A DNA stretch of 64,000 nt from Mycobacterium sp. 236(2023) (GCF_029623955.1 NZ_JARSBP010000006.1:1-64000); one strand, 5' to 3'; shown: positions 43,574 to 52,459, numbered from the stretch's first letter. Notes: generated by a model from the letters alone, not told the origin. Made by a program: numbers and translations.

Positions 43574-44061
43574 TGAACGGTCCACTGCGACGATGCCGAC
43601 TGCCCGGGTCCTGAGGACACCCTCGTGGCGACGCACCGGACACCGAATTCCGAGTCGGCGGTCAGCGTCGGCACGACGATGTTGAGGATGTGCAGCGACA
43701 GTTCCTCCAGGCTGATGTTGCGTAGTGGAAGCAGGCAGACGTCGCGTTTGAGGAACACCATGCGCTCGTCGCCGAAACGGGCCACGACCTCGTTGTCGCC
43801 GTCCTCGACGATCAGATGTGGGTTTCGAGTGGGCAGCAGCAAGATCTCGTTGAATCCCCGACAGATCGTCGCCAGGCTGCGTTTGGCTTCCCGGTAGTCG
43901 AAAGCGAGGCCTTCGGGCCCGATCGCCGCGTCGATCTCGACGCGCACGGTGAAGTTGTGGCCGTGGAGGTTCTCGCGCACACCGGCCGAAAAGATGGTGA
44001 AGTGCGCGGCGGAGAACTTCATCTCTTCTTTGAACAGATCGATGCGGGTGGTCGGCGTCAT
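43570..44061 (-). CDS. 6-pyruvoyl-tetrahydropterin synthase / QueD-like protein, atypical active site
   Basis: A 163-residue T-fold protein. The three zinc ligands are present: His20 (SAAHF), His33 and His35 (LHGHNF). The catalytic Cys of QueD/PTPS is missing; instead Glu30 sits in ENLHGH, the ExxHGH pattern of PTPS-III enzymes. The usual Asp-His pair (LDHxxL) is replaced by F70-N71-E72. The reaction is therefore unlikely to be the standard one; the substrate may still be a dihydroneopterin-like compound. ATG 44061 overlaps the upstream glycosyltransferase stop, and its stop overlaps the SDR start. Confidence 0.83.
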   Translation of the reverse strand: MTPTTRIDLFKEEMKFSAAHFTIFSAGVRENLHGHNFTVRVEIDAAIGPEGLAFDYREAKRSLATICRGFNEILLLPTRNPHLIVEDGDNEVVARFGDERMVFLKRDVCLLPLRNISLEELSLHILNIVVPTLTADSEFGVRCVATRVSSGPGQSASSQWTVQ

Positions 44062-44948
44062 GGCACGGGCACCTCAGGGTCGAGTCGATAGAACTGGTCG
44101 CGGTGGTCCGCGACGAAGTCGAGGAACTTGTGAGCGCGCCCAGCAGCCTCCTCGTCGAGGAAGCGGGCTTCCAGGTGTTCGCGGCCCCGCAGATACTGGA
44201 CCAGCGTCACCCGGGTGGCAGAACTTCGGATATCCGGTGCGGCAACGGTTTCCAATCGGCGGCGCAACTCTCTGGCGGACTGTAGGAAATAGTCCGCGGC
44301 ACCCGACTGGGTGCTGGTTGATCCGGATCGACGGCGGTAGACGTAGCACGGTTCGTCGAGGTGATAGATCGCGTCGAGATCGTCGAAACAGGCGGCGCAG
44401 AACCAGACGTCCTCCCAGCCAACCCGTCCTTCCGGCCAGCGGGCGCGCACCTTGGTTCGATCGAACGCAGTGAAGGCGTAGGTATGGATTCGGCTGGTGA
44501 GGATTTCTTCAAGCGCGACCAGGCCGGCCGCGATCGGCCGGTCCAGGTTGATGAGTGGTTCACCGGTGTCGTCCGAGATGATGCGGATGTCGCTGTAGGC
44601 GGCGCCGTGGACGGCGGCATGCGGCAGGATTCGTTCCAGCGAGCGGGGATCGAGAGTGTCGTCGGCGTCGAGAGTGACCACCAACGAGGTGCGGGATGCG
44701 TCGAGTCCGACGTTGCGGGCTGTTCCCGGGCCGGCTCCGAGACGACCCGTGGACGCGAAGTGGATCCGCGGGTCGTCGATCCCGCAGGCGGCCAGCACGG
44801 TGGCATAATCCGTGTCGTCGTCGGCGACCACGATGAGTTCCCAGTCGTCATGCGTCTGGTCCATCACGCTGCGGACCGCGCGCGGCAGGAACGGTGCCGC
44901 ACAGAAGGCGGGAAGTATCACCGTGGCGCGTGAATCAGTAACTTCCAC
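44058..44948 (-). CDS. Family 2 glycosyltransferase of the pterin-like operon
   Basis: A 296-residue GT-A glycosyltransferase: ATVILPAFCAAPFLPRAVRSVMDQTHDDWELIVVADD at the N-terminus, VTLDADDTLDP (the metal-binding DxD region) and the acceptor-side GWEDVWFCA. It transfers a sugar from a nucleotide sugar. GTG 44948 fits the family N-terminus; the frame is open further. First gene of the GT2-PTPS-SDR operon, with ATGA overlap to the PTPS-like gene. The combination suggests glycosylation of a pterin-like or other small molecule. Confidence 0.87.
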   Translation of the reverse strand: MEVTDSRATVILPAFCAAPFLPRAVRSVMDQTHDDWELIVVADDDTDYATVLAACGIDDPRIHFASTGRLGAGPGTARNVGLDASRTSLVVTLDADDTLDPRSLERILPHAAVHGAAYSDIRIISDDTGEPLINLDRPIAAGLVALEEILTSRIHTYAFTAFDRTKVRARWPEGRVGWEDVWFCAACFDDLDAIYHLDEPCYVYRRRSGSTSTQSGAADYFLQSARELRRRLETVAAPDIRSSATRVTLVQYLRGREHLEARFLDEEAAGRAHKFLDFVADHRDQFYRLDPEVPVP

Positions 44949-45072
44949 AACGATCCCCGACAGTTTCGAGAGCTCACCGCCGTGTAGGCGGCGGGACGAT
45001 CGTAGCCCGCCACGCACGTCTCCGCCGTGACAATTCGGACACTGCCTGCGTGTGCGGCGCCTTCACGTCGAG

Positions 45073-45120
45073 TGTGCGGTGAGGGCGGACATTCGGTCCA
45101 AAACCCGCCCTGAGCGCACA
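45073..45120 (-). terminator. Long imperfect hairpin downstream of tRNA-Ile2
   Basis: Sixteen-base arms (45073-45088 and 45105-45120) pair with two mismatches around a 16-base loop, 36 bases beyond the 3' end of the tRNA in its direction of transcription. It is a plausible terminator without a T-run, or a processing signal. Otherwise the gap from 44949 to 45155 shows nothing clear. Confidence 0.4.
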
Positions 45121-45155
45121 TTCGCGGTCCGGCCGGACGCAAAACAGCCTCGAAG

Positions 45156-45229
45156 TGGGGCGGGCGGGGCTCGAACCCGCGACCAAGGGATTATGAGTCC
45201 CCGGCTCTAACCAACTGAGCTACCGCCCC
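45156..45229 (-). tRNA. tRNA-Ile2 (anticodon CAT)
   Basis: The 74-base minus-strand sequence folds as a cloverleaf: acceptor GGGGCGG/CCGCCCC, D-loop AGCTCAGTTGGTTAGAGC, anticodon loop CTCATAA and T-arm GGGTTCGAGCCCC region. CCA is not encoded. The CAT anticodon could mean Met or Ile2; the arm GACTCATAATC followed by CTTGGTCGC resembles bacterial tRNA-Ile2, whose C34 is converted to lysidine to read AUA, more than elongator tRNA-Met. Confidence 0.85.
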
Positions 45230-45268
45230 AGCGCGCAACGCGCGGCAACCATGGTCCCACACGCCCGG

Positions 45269-46108
45269 TCAGGCGAATATCGTCTGCCCCTGCTCGTCGA
45301 CCTCGTAGCGCTCGGTGCCCTCGGCCACCCGAGCCTCGTCCGCCGCCATTGACACGGCAATCTTGTTGCACGCGTTGCGCATCACGTCGAGCGTGATCTC
45401 GAATATTTGCTTCTCCGAGAAGTGCTTGCGCATCCCGTCGGCGACATCGGGCTCGATTCTCGACGGTGTCCACACCAGCGCGTCGACGTACCGCAACGCC
45501 GCCCTGTGCGCTTCCGTCAGATCGGCAGCCGACTCATAATCGGCGATCTGCACGTACATGTCCTCAGAACCGCCCGCATCCAGGGCGTGCCCCTCCCGCA
45601 GCGACTTGCACAGCCTGCAGTTGTGCGCCTCCGCCCCACGCAATCGCACTACTTCGGTGGTCACCGGATCCACCTCGTGCAGTCGCGCCACCGCGGGCAC
45701 GAAGCCACCCAGCAGCTTGCCCACCGGGTCGGTCTCTCTGTCGAACTTAACGTCGGCCGTGAACCCAGGCTTCCCCAGGCCCAGCGCTTCACATCCGGCC
45801 CACACCCGCGGCACGAAGTCGGCGAGAAAGATCGCCACCACGACCCGAAAAGCGTTGTCACCGAATGCTTCCACGAAGCATGCCCGCTGGTTGTCGCCGA
45901 TCCCCGTGACATCGACCGTGAACTGCTCCGCGAACGCCACCAGCACAGCTTCTTCGTCGGTGCGCCCATCCGGCAGATCGGCCGGCGACGGCAACGGCGC
46001 CAGTGACAGCGCCCGCCCGCACGTCAGTCTGATCATCGCGTCGGCACGCTCGTCTCCCGAGGAGAGCGCGACCAGCCGCGCCAACCGCTTGGACAGCTCT
46101 TCGGTCAT
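45269..46108 (-). CDS. Carboxymuconolactone decarboxylase/AhpD-like protein
   Basis: A 279-residue helical protein with the AhpD-type redox pair C164-R-L-C167 in EAHNCRLCKSLREGH, the signature of the CMD family of peroxidase-like proteins. It begins seven bases after the TldE stop and is the last protein gene of the ECF-TldDE operon before tRNA-Ile2. Probable role: thiol-based peroxide reduction, or an uncharacterised decarboxylase-like reaction. Confidence 0.82.
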   Translation of the reverse strand: MTEELSKRLARLVALSSGDERADAMIRLTCGRALSLAPLPSPADLPDGRTDEEAVLVAFAEQFTVDVTGIGDNQRACFVEAFGDNAFRVVVAIFLADFVPRVWAGCEALGLGKPGFTADVKFDRETDPVGKLLGGFVPAVARLHEVDPVTTEVVRLRGAEAHNCRLCKSLREGHALDAGGSEDMYVQIADYESAADLTEAHRAALRYVDALVWTPSRIEPDVADGMRKHFSEKQIFEITLDVMRNACNKIAVSMAADEARVAEGTERYEVDEQGQTIFA

Positions 46109-46115
46109 CCCGCGA

Positions 46116-47489
46116 TTATTGCGCCTGACTCACCGACGACATGTGGAAGTCCGGGATTCGCAGTGACGGCATCTTCGCCCGGGTCGCCCAGTCCCCCCAT
46201 TCGCGGGGCAGCGTCGCCTCGCTGACGCCGGCCTCGGTGGCGCGCCGCAGCAGGTCCAGCGGGCTCTCGTTGAAGCGGAAATTGTTCACCGCGGCCGTCA
46301 CCTGACCGTCTTCGATCAGGTAGACGCCATCTCGGGTCAACCCGGTCAACAGCAGTACGGACGGGTCGACCTCCCGGATGTACCACAGCGTCGAGAGCAG
46401 CAGCCCCCGCTCGGTGCTCGCGATCATCTCCTGCAGGCTCGCCGAGCCGCCGGTCATCAGCAGGTTGTCCGCGCCGATCGCCACCGGCGCCCCGAATTCG
46501 GCGGCCGCCGCCCTCGGATAGGCCAACGCGTTGATGACGCCGTCGCGGATCCAGTCGAGCCGCTCGATCGGGAGGCCGTTGTCGAACACCGAGGTCCGTT
46601 CCGACGAACTCGTCGCCGTGACGAACGGGGTGCACTCGAGGCCGGGCGCGCCGGGATCGGAGTAGAGCGTCAGCGGAAGCGATGTCAGCTTCTCCCCGAC
46701 CCGGGTACCGCCCCCCGGTGCGGCCAGCGCGGTGCGGCCCTCCTGCGCGCCGCGGCCGCCCATCGTCCACGTCAGGTAAATCATCATGTCGGCCACGGTC
46801 GAGGGAGGCATGATCGTCTCGTAGCGCCCGGCGGCAAGGTCGACGGTGCGGTCTGCCCAGGACAGCCTCGTCGAAAGTTCCTCCAGCATCGAATCCGTTG
46901 GCACGTCGACAAAGTCGGGTGTGCTGACGCCCGCCCACGCACTGGCGCCGCCGCGCTTGGCGTTGATCTCCACCGAACCGTTCGGCTGGGTGAAGCGGCG
47001 CCGCAGGCCAGAGGAGGTCGCGACGAACGTCGTCTCGAGGATGTGGCGCGCGTAGCCGAACAGGGTGTCCCCGCTGCCGAAGCCGCGGGTGAGTGCCGTT
47101 GCGACGCCGCCGAAAGCCTCGGCCCCGGTGCGCGGGATGGGGGCGTCCCAATCCGTCGGCGCGTCATTTCCGGGCAGCGCCGGGGCACTGTCTCGGGCGG
47201 GCGGCGCAGTCGCAGCGGCGTCCTGAGAGGCGGCCACCAGTTGGGTGACGACGGCCGGGTCGACGGCGCTGGACCGCACCGACCCGACATGGGCGTTATC
47301 CCCCTTGCGCACAATCGAAATGACGGTGGTCGTGCGACTGGTCGATTCGCCGTTGGTGGTCATCGTGTTGTTGGCCCAGCGCAACGACGCGTCGACGCGG
47401 TCGGCGACCACGACGATCGTCTCGTCGGCTCTGCCCAACCTTCGTGCCTCGGCCAGCGCGACGTCGATGACCATCTGTGCGCCGATCAT
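46116..47489 (-). CDS. tldE: TldE/PmbA-like protease subunit
   Basis: A 457-residue member of the TldD/TldE family without the HExxxH zinc site, as expected for the non-catalytic TldE (PmbA). It should form a heterodimeric cage with TldD that lets unfolded peptides reach the active site. The ATG overlaps the TldD stop (47486-47489). Confidence 0.88.
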   Translation of the reverse strand: MIGAQMVIDVALAEARRLGRADETIVVVADRVDASLRWANNTMTTNGESTSRTTTVISIVRKGDNAHVGSVRSSAVDPAVVTQLVAASQDAAATAPPARDSAPALPGNDAPTDWDAPIPRTGAEAFGGVATALTRGFGSGDTLFGYARHILETTFVATSSGLRRRFTQPNGSVEINAKRGGASAWAGVSTPDFVDVPTDSMLEELSTRLSWADRTVDLAAGRYETIMPPSTVADMMIYLTWTMGGRGAQEGRTALAAPGGGTRVGEKLTSLPLTLYSDPGAPGLECTPFVTATSSSERTSVFDNGLPIERLDWIRDGVINALAYPRAAAAEFGAPVAIGADNLLMTGGSASLQEMIASTERGLLLSTLWYIREVDPSVLLLTGLTRDGVYLIEDGQVTAAVNNFRFNESPLDLLRRATEAGVSEATLPREWGDWATRAKMPSLRIPDFHMSSVSQAQ

Positions 47490-49000
47490 CGCCCGCCCTC
47501 CTCGCGCGTGTTGAGCACGTTGATTCCCCGGAACAGCGCTGACGGGCAGCCATGGCTGACCGCGGCGACCTGGCCGGGCTGCGCCTTGCCACAGTTGAAA
47601 GCCCCGCCCAAGCGCCAGGTCGACTGTCCCCCAACGGCTTCCAGGGATCCCCAGAAGTCGGTGGTGGTCGCCTGGTAGGCGACGTCACGCACCTGACCGT
47701 CGAGCTTGCCGTCCTTGATCCGGAAGAAGCGCTGCCCGGTGAACTGGAAGTTGTAGCGCTGCATATCGATCGACCAGCTCTTGTCGCCGACGATGTAGAG
47801 GCCGTCGGACACCCGGCTGATCAACTCGTCGGTGCTGATGTCCTCAGCTCCCGGCTGCAGCGAGACGTTGGCCATCCGCTGGATGGGGACATGGTGTGCG
47901 GAATCGGCGTACGAGCAACCGTTGGACCGCCCGACCCCGAGACGAGGAGCGAACACCCGGTCGAGCTGGTAGCCGACGAACAGCCCGTCGCGCACCAGAT
48001 CCCAGCTCTGTGCCCGCACGCCTTCGTCGTCGAATCCGATCGTCGCCAGCCCGTGGGCGACGGTGCGGTCGGCGGTCACGTTCATCACCGATGACCCGTA
48101 TTTCATCCGGCCCAGCTTGTCCGGTGTCGCGAACGACGTTCCCGCGTAAGCGGCTTCGTAGCCGATCGCGCGGTCGTATTCGGTGGCGTGACCGATGGAT
48201 TCGTGGATGGTCAGCCACAGGTTGGTCGGATCGATGACGAGGTCGGTCGGCCCGGCAACGACGCTGGGTGCCTTGGCTTTCTCGGCCAGCAGCGACGGCA
48301 GCTCGGCGAGCTCGCCCGCCCAGTCCCAGACCTCGTCGCCGACGACAGCTTCCCAACCCCGACCCGTCGGCGGGGCCAGCGTGCTCATGGTCTCGAACGA
48401 TCCGGCCGCCGCGTCGACAGTGACCGCATCCAACCGCGGAAGTACCCGCACCCGCTGCTGGGTGATCGAGGAGCCGAAGGTGTCGGCATAGAATGTCTGC
48501 TCCTTCGCCAGATGCAGCCACGCCGACACATGGTCCACCCCGTCGGAAGCCAGCAGCCTGCCGGAATAGTCCTCCAGCACCGCGATCTTGTCCTGCGTCG
48601 CAATGCCGAACGGGTCGATCCGATAGTTCGACACCCAGGTCACGTCGCGGTAGACCGGCTCTGGTGCCAGCTCGATGCGTTCGGCGTTCAGCGGCGCCAG
48701 CGTCGTCGCCACCCGCACCGCCCGCCGCGCGGTGTCGGCGGCCGCCACGGTGTCCAGCTCGGCGTGGGAGGCGAACCCCCACGTGCCGTCGACGATCACC
48801 CGAACCGCGAGGGCGATCTCGTAGTCGGTGACCGCGGTTTCGAGCGCGCCGTCGCGCATCTGGATCGTCTCGGTGGTGATGGCGTGGATGCGGAAGTCGG
48901 CGTAGCTGGCTCCCGCCTGTCGCGCGGCTGTCAGCGCAGCCTCGGCGAGTGAGTGGCGGGGCAGCGCGAGGAAATCCGCGTCGATCGTTCGGGCGCTCAC
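47486..49000 (-). CDS. tldD: TldD-like metallopeptidase
   Basis: A 504-residue zinc peptidase. The metal site HESIGH (residues 266-271, HExxxH) lies in TIHESIGHATEYDRAIGYEAAYAG, the TldD signature. TldD-TldE pairs trim or process peptides, for example leader peptides of ribosomal natural products in other bacteria. GTG 49000 starts 16 bases after the EcfT stop, so it is in one transcript with an ECF transporter, an unusual partner. Confidence 0.9.
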   Translation of the reverse strand: MSARTIDADFLALPRHSLAEAALTAARQAGASYADFRIHAITTETIQMRDGALETAVTDYEIALAVRVIVDGTWGFASHAELDTVAAADTARRAVRVATTLAPLNAERIELAPEPVYRDVTWVSNYRIDPFGIATQDKIAVLEDYSGRLLASDGVDHVSAWLHLAKEQTFYADTFGSSITQQRVRVLPRLDAVTVDAAAGSFETMSTLAPPTGRGWEAVVGDEVWDWAGELAELPSLLAEKAKAPSVVAGPTDLVIDPTNLWLTIHESIGHATEYDRAIGYEAAYAGTSFATPDKLGRMKYGSSVMNVTADRTVAHGLATIGFDDEGVRAQSWDLVRDGLFVGYQLDRVFAPRLGVGRSNGCSYADSAHHVPIQRMANVSLQPGAEDISTDELISRVSDGLYIVGDKSWSIDMQRYNFQFTGQRFFRIKDGKLDGQVRDVAYQATTTDFWGSLEAVGGQSTWRLGGAFNCGKAQPGQVAAVSHGCPSALFRGINVLNTREEGGR

Positions 49001-49016
49001 GCCTTCACACCGTAGA

Positions 49017-49865
49017 TCAGCGCCGGATTCCGCTCGTGCCCAGGATGGTCAGCTCCAAAGCCAGCGCGGTGCCGCACACGAGGGCGACGACGGCGAAGGT
49101 CACCCAGTCGCGGCGCTTGGGCCCGGACGGAACGGCGGAGATCTGTCCGGCCCCGCCGCGCGCGGTGATCGCGTCACCCATCTCGTCGGCGCGGCGCAGC
49201 GCGACGGTGATCGCGGCGGCGAGCATGTCGATCAGTTCGGAAGCCAGCTGACGGCCACGGGCGCGCCGGTTGCCGTCAGTTTCTTTGGGCCGCAGTCTGC
49301 GCGCGGCGTAGAGGGTGGTGAATTCGTCGATCAGCATCGGAAAAGCCCGTAGCGCCAACGCAACTGTGACCGCCCAGTCGTCGACCGGCACCCGCAGCGG
49401 CCGCAGCGGACGGCCCAGTTTGGCCACCGCCGGAGCCACTTCGGCCACATTTGTGGTCCATGACACCATCGCGCCGAGACCCAGCAGCACGATCGACAAG
49501 GCGGTGATCCGCAGGAAGTTGAGCAGTCCGCCGAGGCCCAGCGTGACGGAACCGAGCGTGATCTCCGGGGAGCCGCCGGCGAATGTCGCGGTGACCGCGC
49601 CGAGAAGGAGCAGCAACCACAGCCAGGACGGGATCGACGGCAGCACGCCTCGCGGGATGTGGGCGATACGCGCGGCGATGACGACGAGCAGTGCCACGGC
49701 GCCGATGGGCACCCAGCCGGGGTAGAACGTCAACAGCACGCCGATCGCCGCGACGATGAGCAGCTTGGAGCCGGCCCACAGCTCGTGCATCAGGGTGCGG
49801 CCCGGCACCGGCCGCAGCAGGACGACCTGCCTGCGAGGTTTGCGCGGTGCGGCAGCCGCGGTCAT
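49017..49865 (-). CDS. ECF transporter T component (EcfT)
   Basis: A 282-residue membrane protein of the EcfT family, about five helices; the cytoplasmic coupling segment contains ALRAFPMLIDEFTTLYAARRLR with the conserved Ala-Arg motifs. It links the ATPases to the substrate-binding S domain. ATG 49865 overlaps the stop of the fused ATPase gene. It corresponds to M. tuberculosis Rv2325c. Confidence 0.88.
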   Translation of the reverse strand: MTAAAAPRKPRRQVVLLRPVPGRTLMHELWAGSKLLIVAAIGVLLTFYPGWVPIGAVALLVVIAARIAHIPRGVLPSIPSWLWLLLLLGAVTATFAGGSPEITLGSVTLGLGGLLNFLRITALSIVLLGLGAMVSWTTNVAEVAPAVAKLGRPLRPLRVPVDDWAVTVALALRAFPMLIDEFTTLYAARRLRPKETDGNRRARGRQLASELIDMLAAAITVALRRADEMGDAITARGGAGQISAVPSGPKRRDWVTFAVVALVCGTALALELTILGTSGIRR

Positions 49866-51910
49866 GACATGCCTCCGGCTGTCGTGGGCGCCGCTGCGAG
49901 GACGCCGTTCTCCAGGTGCAGGGTCCGGGGGCACAGATCCTCCAGCCCGGCGAAGTCGTGCGAGATGACGACGACGGTCAGGCGGGTCCGACGACGCAGG
50001 TCCTCCAGCAGGCGGAGCAGTCCGCGCTGCGACGCCGCGTCGAGCCCGGCCAGCGGTTCGTCGAGGATCAACGCGCGCGGTGAGCGGGCCAGCAGGCCTG
50101 CGAGGACCACTCGCCTCATCTGCCCACCGCTGAGTTGATCGATCCGGCGCGACGCCAGCGTCGGGTCCAGGCCGACCATGTTCAGCGCCTCGGTGACCCG
50201 CGCCTGGTCGTATTTGGAGAAGCCCGCCGACGAGGCGATCTCCAGCGCGACGTGGCTGCGCATGAGCTGCAGCCGTGCCGCCTGGAAGGAAATGGCCACG
50301 GCACCAACCTGATCGGACACCGGCTTGCCGTCGAGCAGGCACGTGCCGGAGGTGGGCACCGTCAATCCGGCCATGATCCAGGCCAGTGTGGACTTTCCCG
50401 AGCCGTTGAGACCGTGGATCAAGACGCCGTCGCCTTCGTGGACGGTGAAGTCGAGTCCGCTCAAAGCTGCTTTCGCCCAAGGGGTTCCGGTGCCGTACTC
50501 GTGGCCGACACCGCGGACCTCCAGGACGGGCGCACCGCGCGGAGTGTCGGGCGCAGTCGTGGCGGATGGAGCCTCCGCCGTCGGCACCATGTCGGTGTTG
50601 TCGGCGGCCCCGCCGTTGCCGGCCAGCGCCACCGTGCGATCGGCAGCATCGGCTTCGTCGTTGTAGTGCGTGATGTGAATCAACGCGGTGCGGTGTCGTG
50701 TCGTCAGCCCCGACAACACCGACATCAGGGCGTCCCGCCCGTCCTGGTCGACCATGCTGGTGACCTCGTCGGCAATGAGCAACGACGGTTCCCGGGCCAG
50801 CGCCCCGGCGACGGCGAGCCGTTGCAGTTCGCCGCCGGAGAGACCACCGGTGTCGCGCTCGGCCATCCCGTCGAGGCCGACCTCGGCGAGCAGTCGGTCC
50901 ACGTCGGTGGCGGTGCCCGGCGGCAGGCCCCAGACGACGTCGTCGGCGACACGGGTGCCCAGCACCTGACTTTCGGGGTGCTGCATGACGACCGCGGTGC
51001 CACCGAGCTTGCCGAGCCCCACCGCACCGGGACGTTCGATCGTCCCTGCGGTCGGTTCGCGGCCCGACAGGACCAGCATCAGGGTCGTCTTACCGGAGCC
51101 GTTGGCGCCGGTGACGGCGATGTGTTCGCCGGGTTGCACGGCGAGCGACACGGGTCCGAGCGCGTCGTTGTCCCCGTGCGGGTAGCGGAAGCGGATATCG
51201 GTGAGCTGCAACGGGATCGGCGCGACGGCCCCGCCGTCGGCCGAGGCCTCGAGCTTGTGCACGTCGGGGACGCCCATCAGGCGCGTCATGACGCGCGACA
51301 GCGCCCACCAGCCGACGAGACTGACGAACGTGATCGAGACGATGCCGGAGACGAAGAACAACAGTGGCCAGTACTGCAGCGCAGTCGCGAAGTCCCGGGT
51401 GAGGCGCTCGGCGACCGGCTGCAGGCCCGGGATGCGTTCGAGGATCGCGGCGGTGCCGTCGATGTTGGCGGTCATCGATTCGAAGATCAGGTGACGCAGC
51501 CGGCTCAGAACGGCGAGGGCGGCGACGATGAGCGCGCCGAACAGGGCGCCGGCGACCAGGGCACAGGAGAAGACTGTCAGCGTGCCGCGACCCCGCCGCT
51601 TGACGATGCCGGTCAGTCCACCGATGTAGGCGCAGTTGATGACCGTCATGAAACCGCCCATGCCGGCGATGAGGAAGGCGATCAGCCCCCCGGCCACCAT
51701 CGCGGCAAGCAGCACCCGCAGCCGGTAGCGGTAGGCCAGCAGGCCCATGGGGACGGTTCCCAGAAGCGACAGGCCGGCGGCGAACGGGACGACGACGGCG
51801 ATGATGGCGATCGCAGCGCAGAGCGCGGCCATGACGGCGGCCTGGGCCAGCTCGACCGATTGGAGTCGTCCAGTCCGTCGAGGCGCGCTCTCCGGGCCGG
51901 CCGAGTTCAT
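49862..51910 (-). CDS. ECF transporter fusion: membrane S-like domain plus two ATPases
   Basis: A 682-residue fusion like M. tuberculosis Rv2326c. Residues 1-220 have about six helices (ELAQAAVMAALCAAIAIIAV onward) and take the place of the S component; two ABC cassettes follow, with Walker A GANGSGKTT and GLNGSGKST and signatures LSGGELQRL and LSGGQMRRV. With EcfT this makes a complete ECF importer in two genes; the substrate (vitamin, metal or peptide) is unknown. ATG 51910 is chosen because the frame upstream has no family sequence. It is divergent from the MarR gene. Confidence 0.88.
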   Translation of the reverse strand: MNSAGPESAPRRTGRLQSVELAQAAVMAALCAAIAIIAVVVPFAAGLSLLGTVPMGLLAYRYRLRVLLAAMVAGGLIAFLIAGMGGFMTVINCAYIGGLTGIVKRRGRGTLTVFSCALVAGALFGALIVAALAVLSRLRHLIFESMTANIDGTAAILERIPGLQPVAERLTRDFATALQYWPLLFFVSGIVSITFVSLVGWWALSRVMTRLMGVPDVHKLEASADGGAVAPIPLQLTDIRFRYPHGDNDALGPVSLAVQPGEHIAVTGANGSGKTTLMLVLSGREPTAGTIERPGAVGLGKLGGTAVVMQHPESQVLGTRVADDVVWGLPPGTATDVDRLLAEVGLDGMAERDTGGLSGGELQRLAVAGALAREPSLLIADEVTSMVDQDGRDALMSVLSGLTTRHRTALIHITHYNDEADAADRTVALAGNGGAADNTDMVPTAEAPSATTAPDTPRGAPVLEVRGVGHEYGTGTPWAKAALSGLDFTVHEGDGVLIHGLNGSGKSTLAWIMAGLTVPTSGTCLLDGKPVSDQVGAVAISFQAARLQLMRSHVALEIASSAGFSKYDQARVTEALNMVGLDPTLASRRIDQLSGGQMRRVVLAGLLARSPRALILDEPLAGLDAASQRGLLRLLEDLRRRTRLTVVVISHDFAGLEDLCPRTLHLENGVLAAAPTTAGGMS

Positions 51911-51989
51911 TTCTCGATTCTGCCAGTCGCCTGAGAGCACTCGCGGGCACCGGGTTGTGACTGACACCACTTCACGCCGTTCGTTGAAA

Positions 51990-52006
51990 ACATAGTAAAG
52001 CTATGT
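51990..52006. promoter_or_regulatory. MarR operator-like dyad ACATAG-N5-CTATGT
   Basis: Six-base inverted arms with a five-base spacer, 12 bases upstream of the MarR start. The core CATAG-N5-CTAT recurs before the MFS gene at 52503, so it is the likely binding site of this MarR protein for autoregulation. Confidence 0.6.
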
Positions 52007-52018
52007 AATCATGGGCGG

Positions 52019-52459
52019 ATGTCGTCGACACTTGGCTCAGACCTGCTCGCCGTGGTGGCCCGGATCAACCGGCTGGCCAACCAGCGGCTGCGGATGCCGG
52101 TCCCGTTCGCGCAGGCACGTCTATTGTCCACGATCGACGACCGGGGCGAGGCGCGTATCTCGGATCTCGCCGCCCTCGACCACTGTTCGCAGCCGACGAT
52201 GACGACGCAGGTCCGTCGACTCGAAGACGCCGGCATGGTCACGCGCGCCGCCGACCCGAACGACGCCCGCGCCGTGCTGATCCGGATCACACCCAACGGG
52301 GTTGCGGCGCTGCGCCAGGCGCGCGCCGACCGCGGCGCCGCCGTGGACCCATATCTGGAGCGCCTCTCCGAATCCGATCGCGCGTGCCTCACTCAGGCCG
52401 TCGTCATCATGCAGCGGCTGATCGAAGACGCCGCGACCCCGGCCGTCGCGGCTCGCTGA
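52019..52459 (+). CDS. MarR family transcriptional regulator
   Basis: A 146-residue winged-helix protein: PFAQARLLSTIDDRGEARISDLAALDHCSQPTMTTQVRRLEDAGMVTRA is the DNA-binding region, followed by the wing with DPNDARAVLIRITPNG. It likely represses itself and the MFS exporter 68 bases downstream; both promoters carry the same CATAG-N5-CTATR dyad. Inducer unknown, probably a drug-like compound. Confidence 0.9.
   Translation: MSSTLGSDLLAVVARINRLANQRLRMPVPFAQARLLSTIDDRGEARISDLAALDHCSQPTMTTQVRRLEDAGMVTRAADPNDARAVLIRITPNGVAALRQARADRGAAVDPYLERLSESDRACLTQAVVIMQRLIEDAATPAVAAR

Noticed and set aside
45156..45229. Assignment of the CAT tRNA as elongator or initiator tRNA-Met
   Set aside because: The anticodon arm resembles tRNA-Ile2 more; initiator features are absent. 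A dedicated tRNA classifier would settle it.
50135..51934. 599-codon plus-strand frame opposite the ECF fusion gene
   Set aside because: Shadow of the minus-strand gene, which has two intact ABC cassettes.
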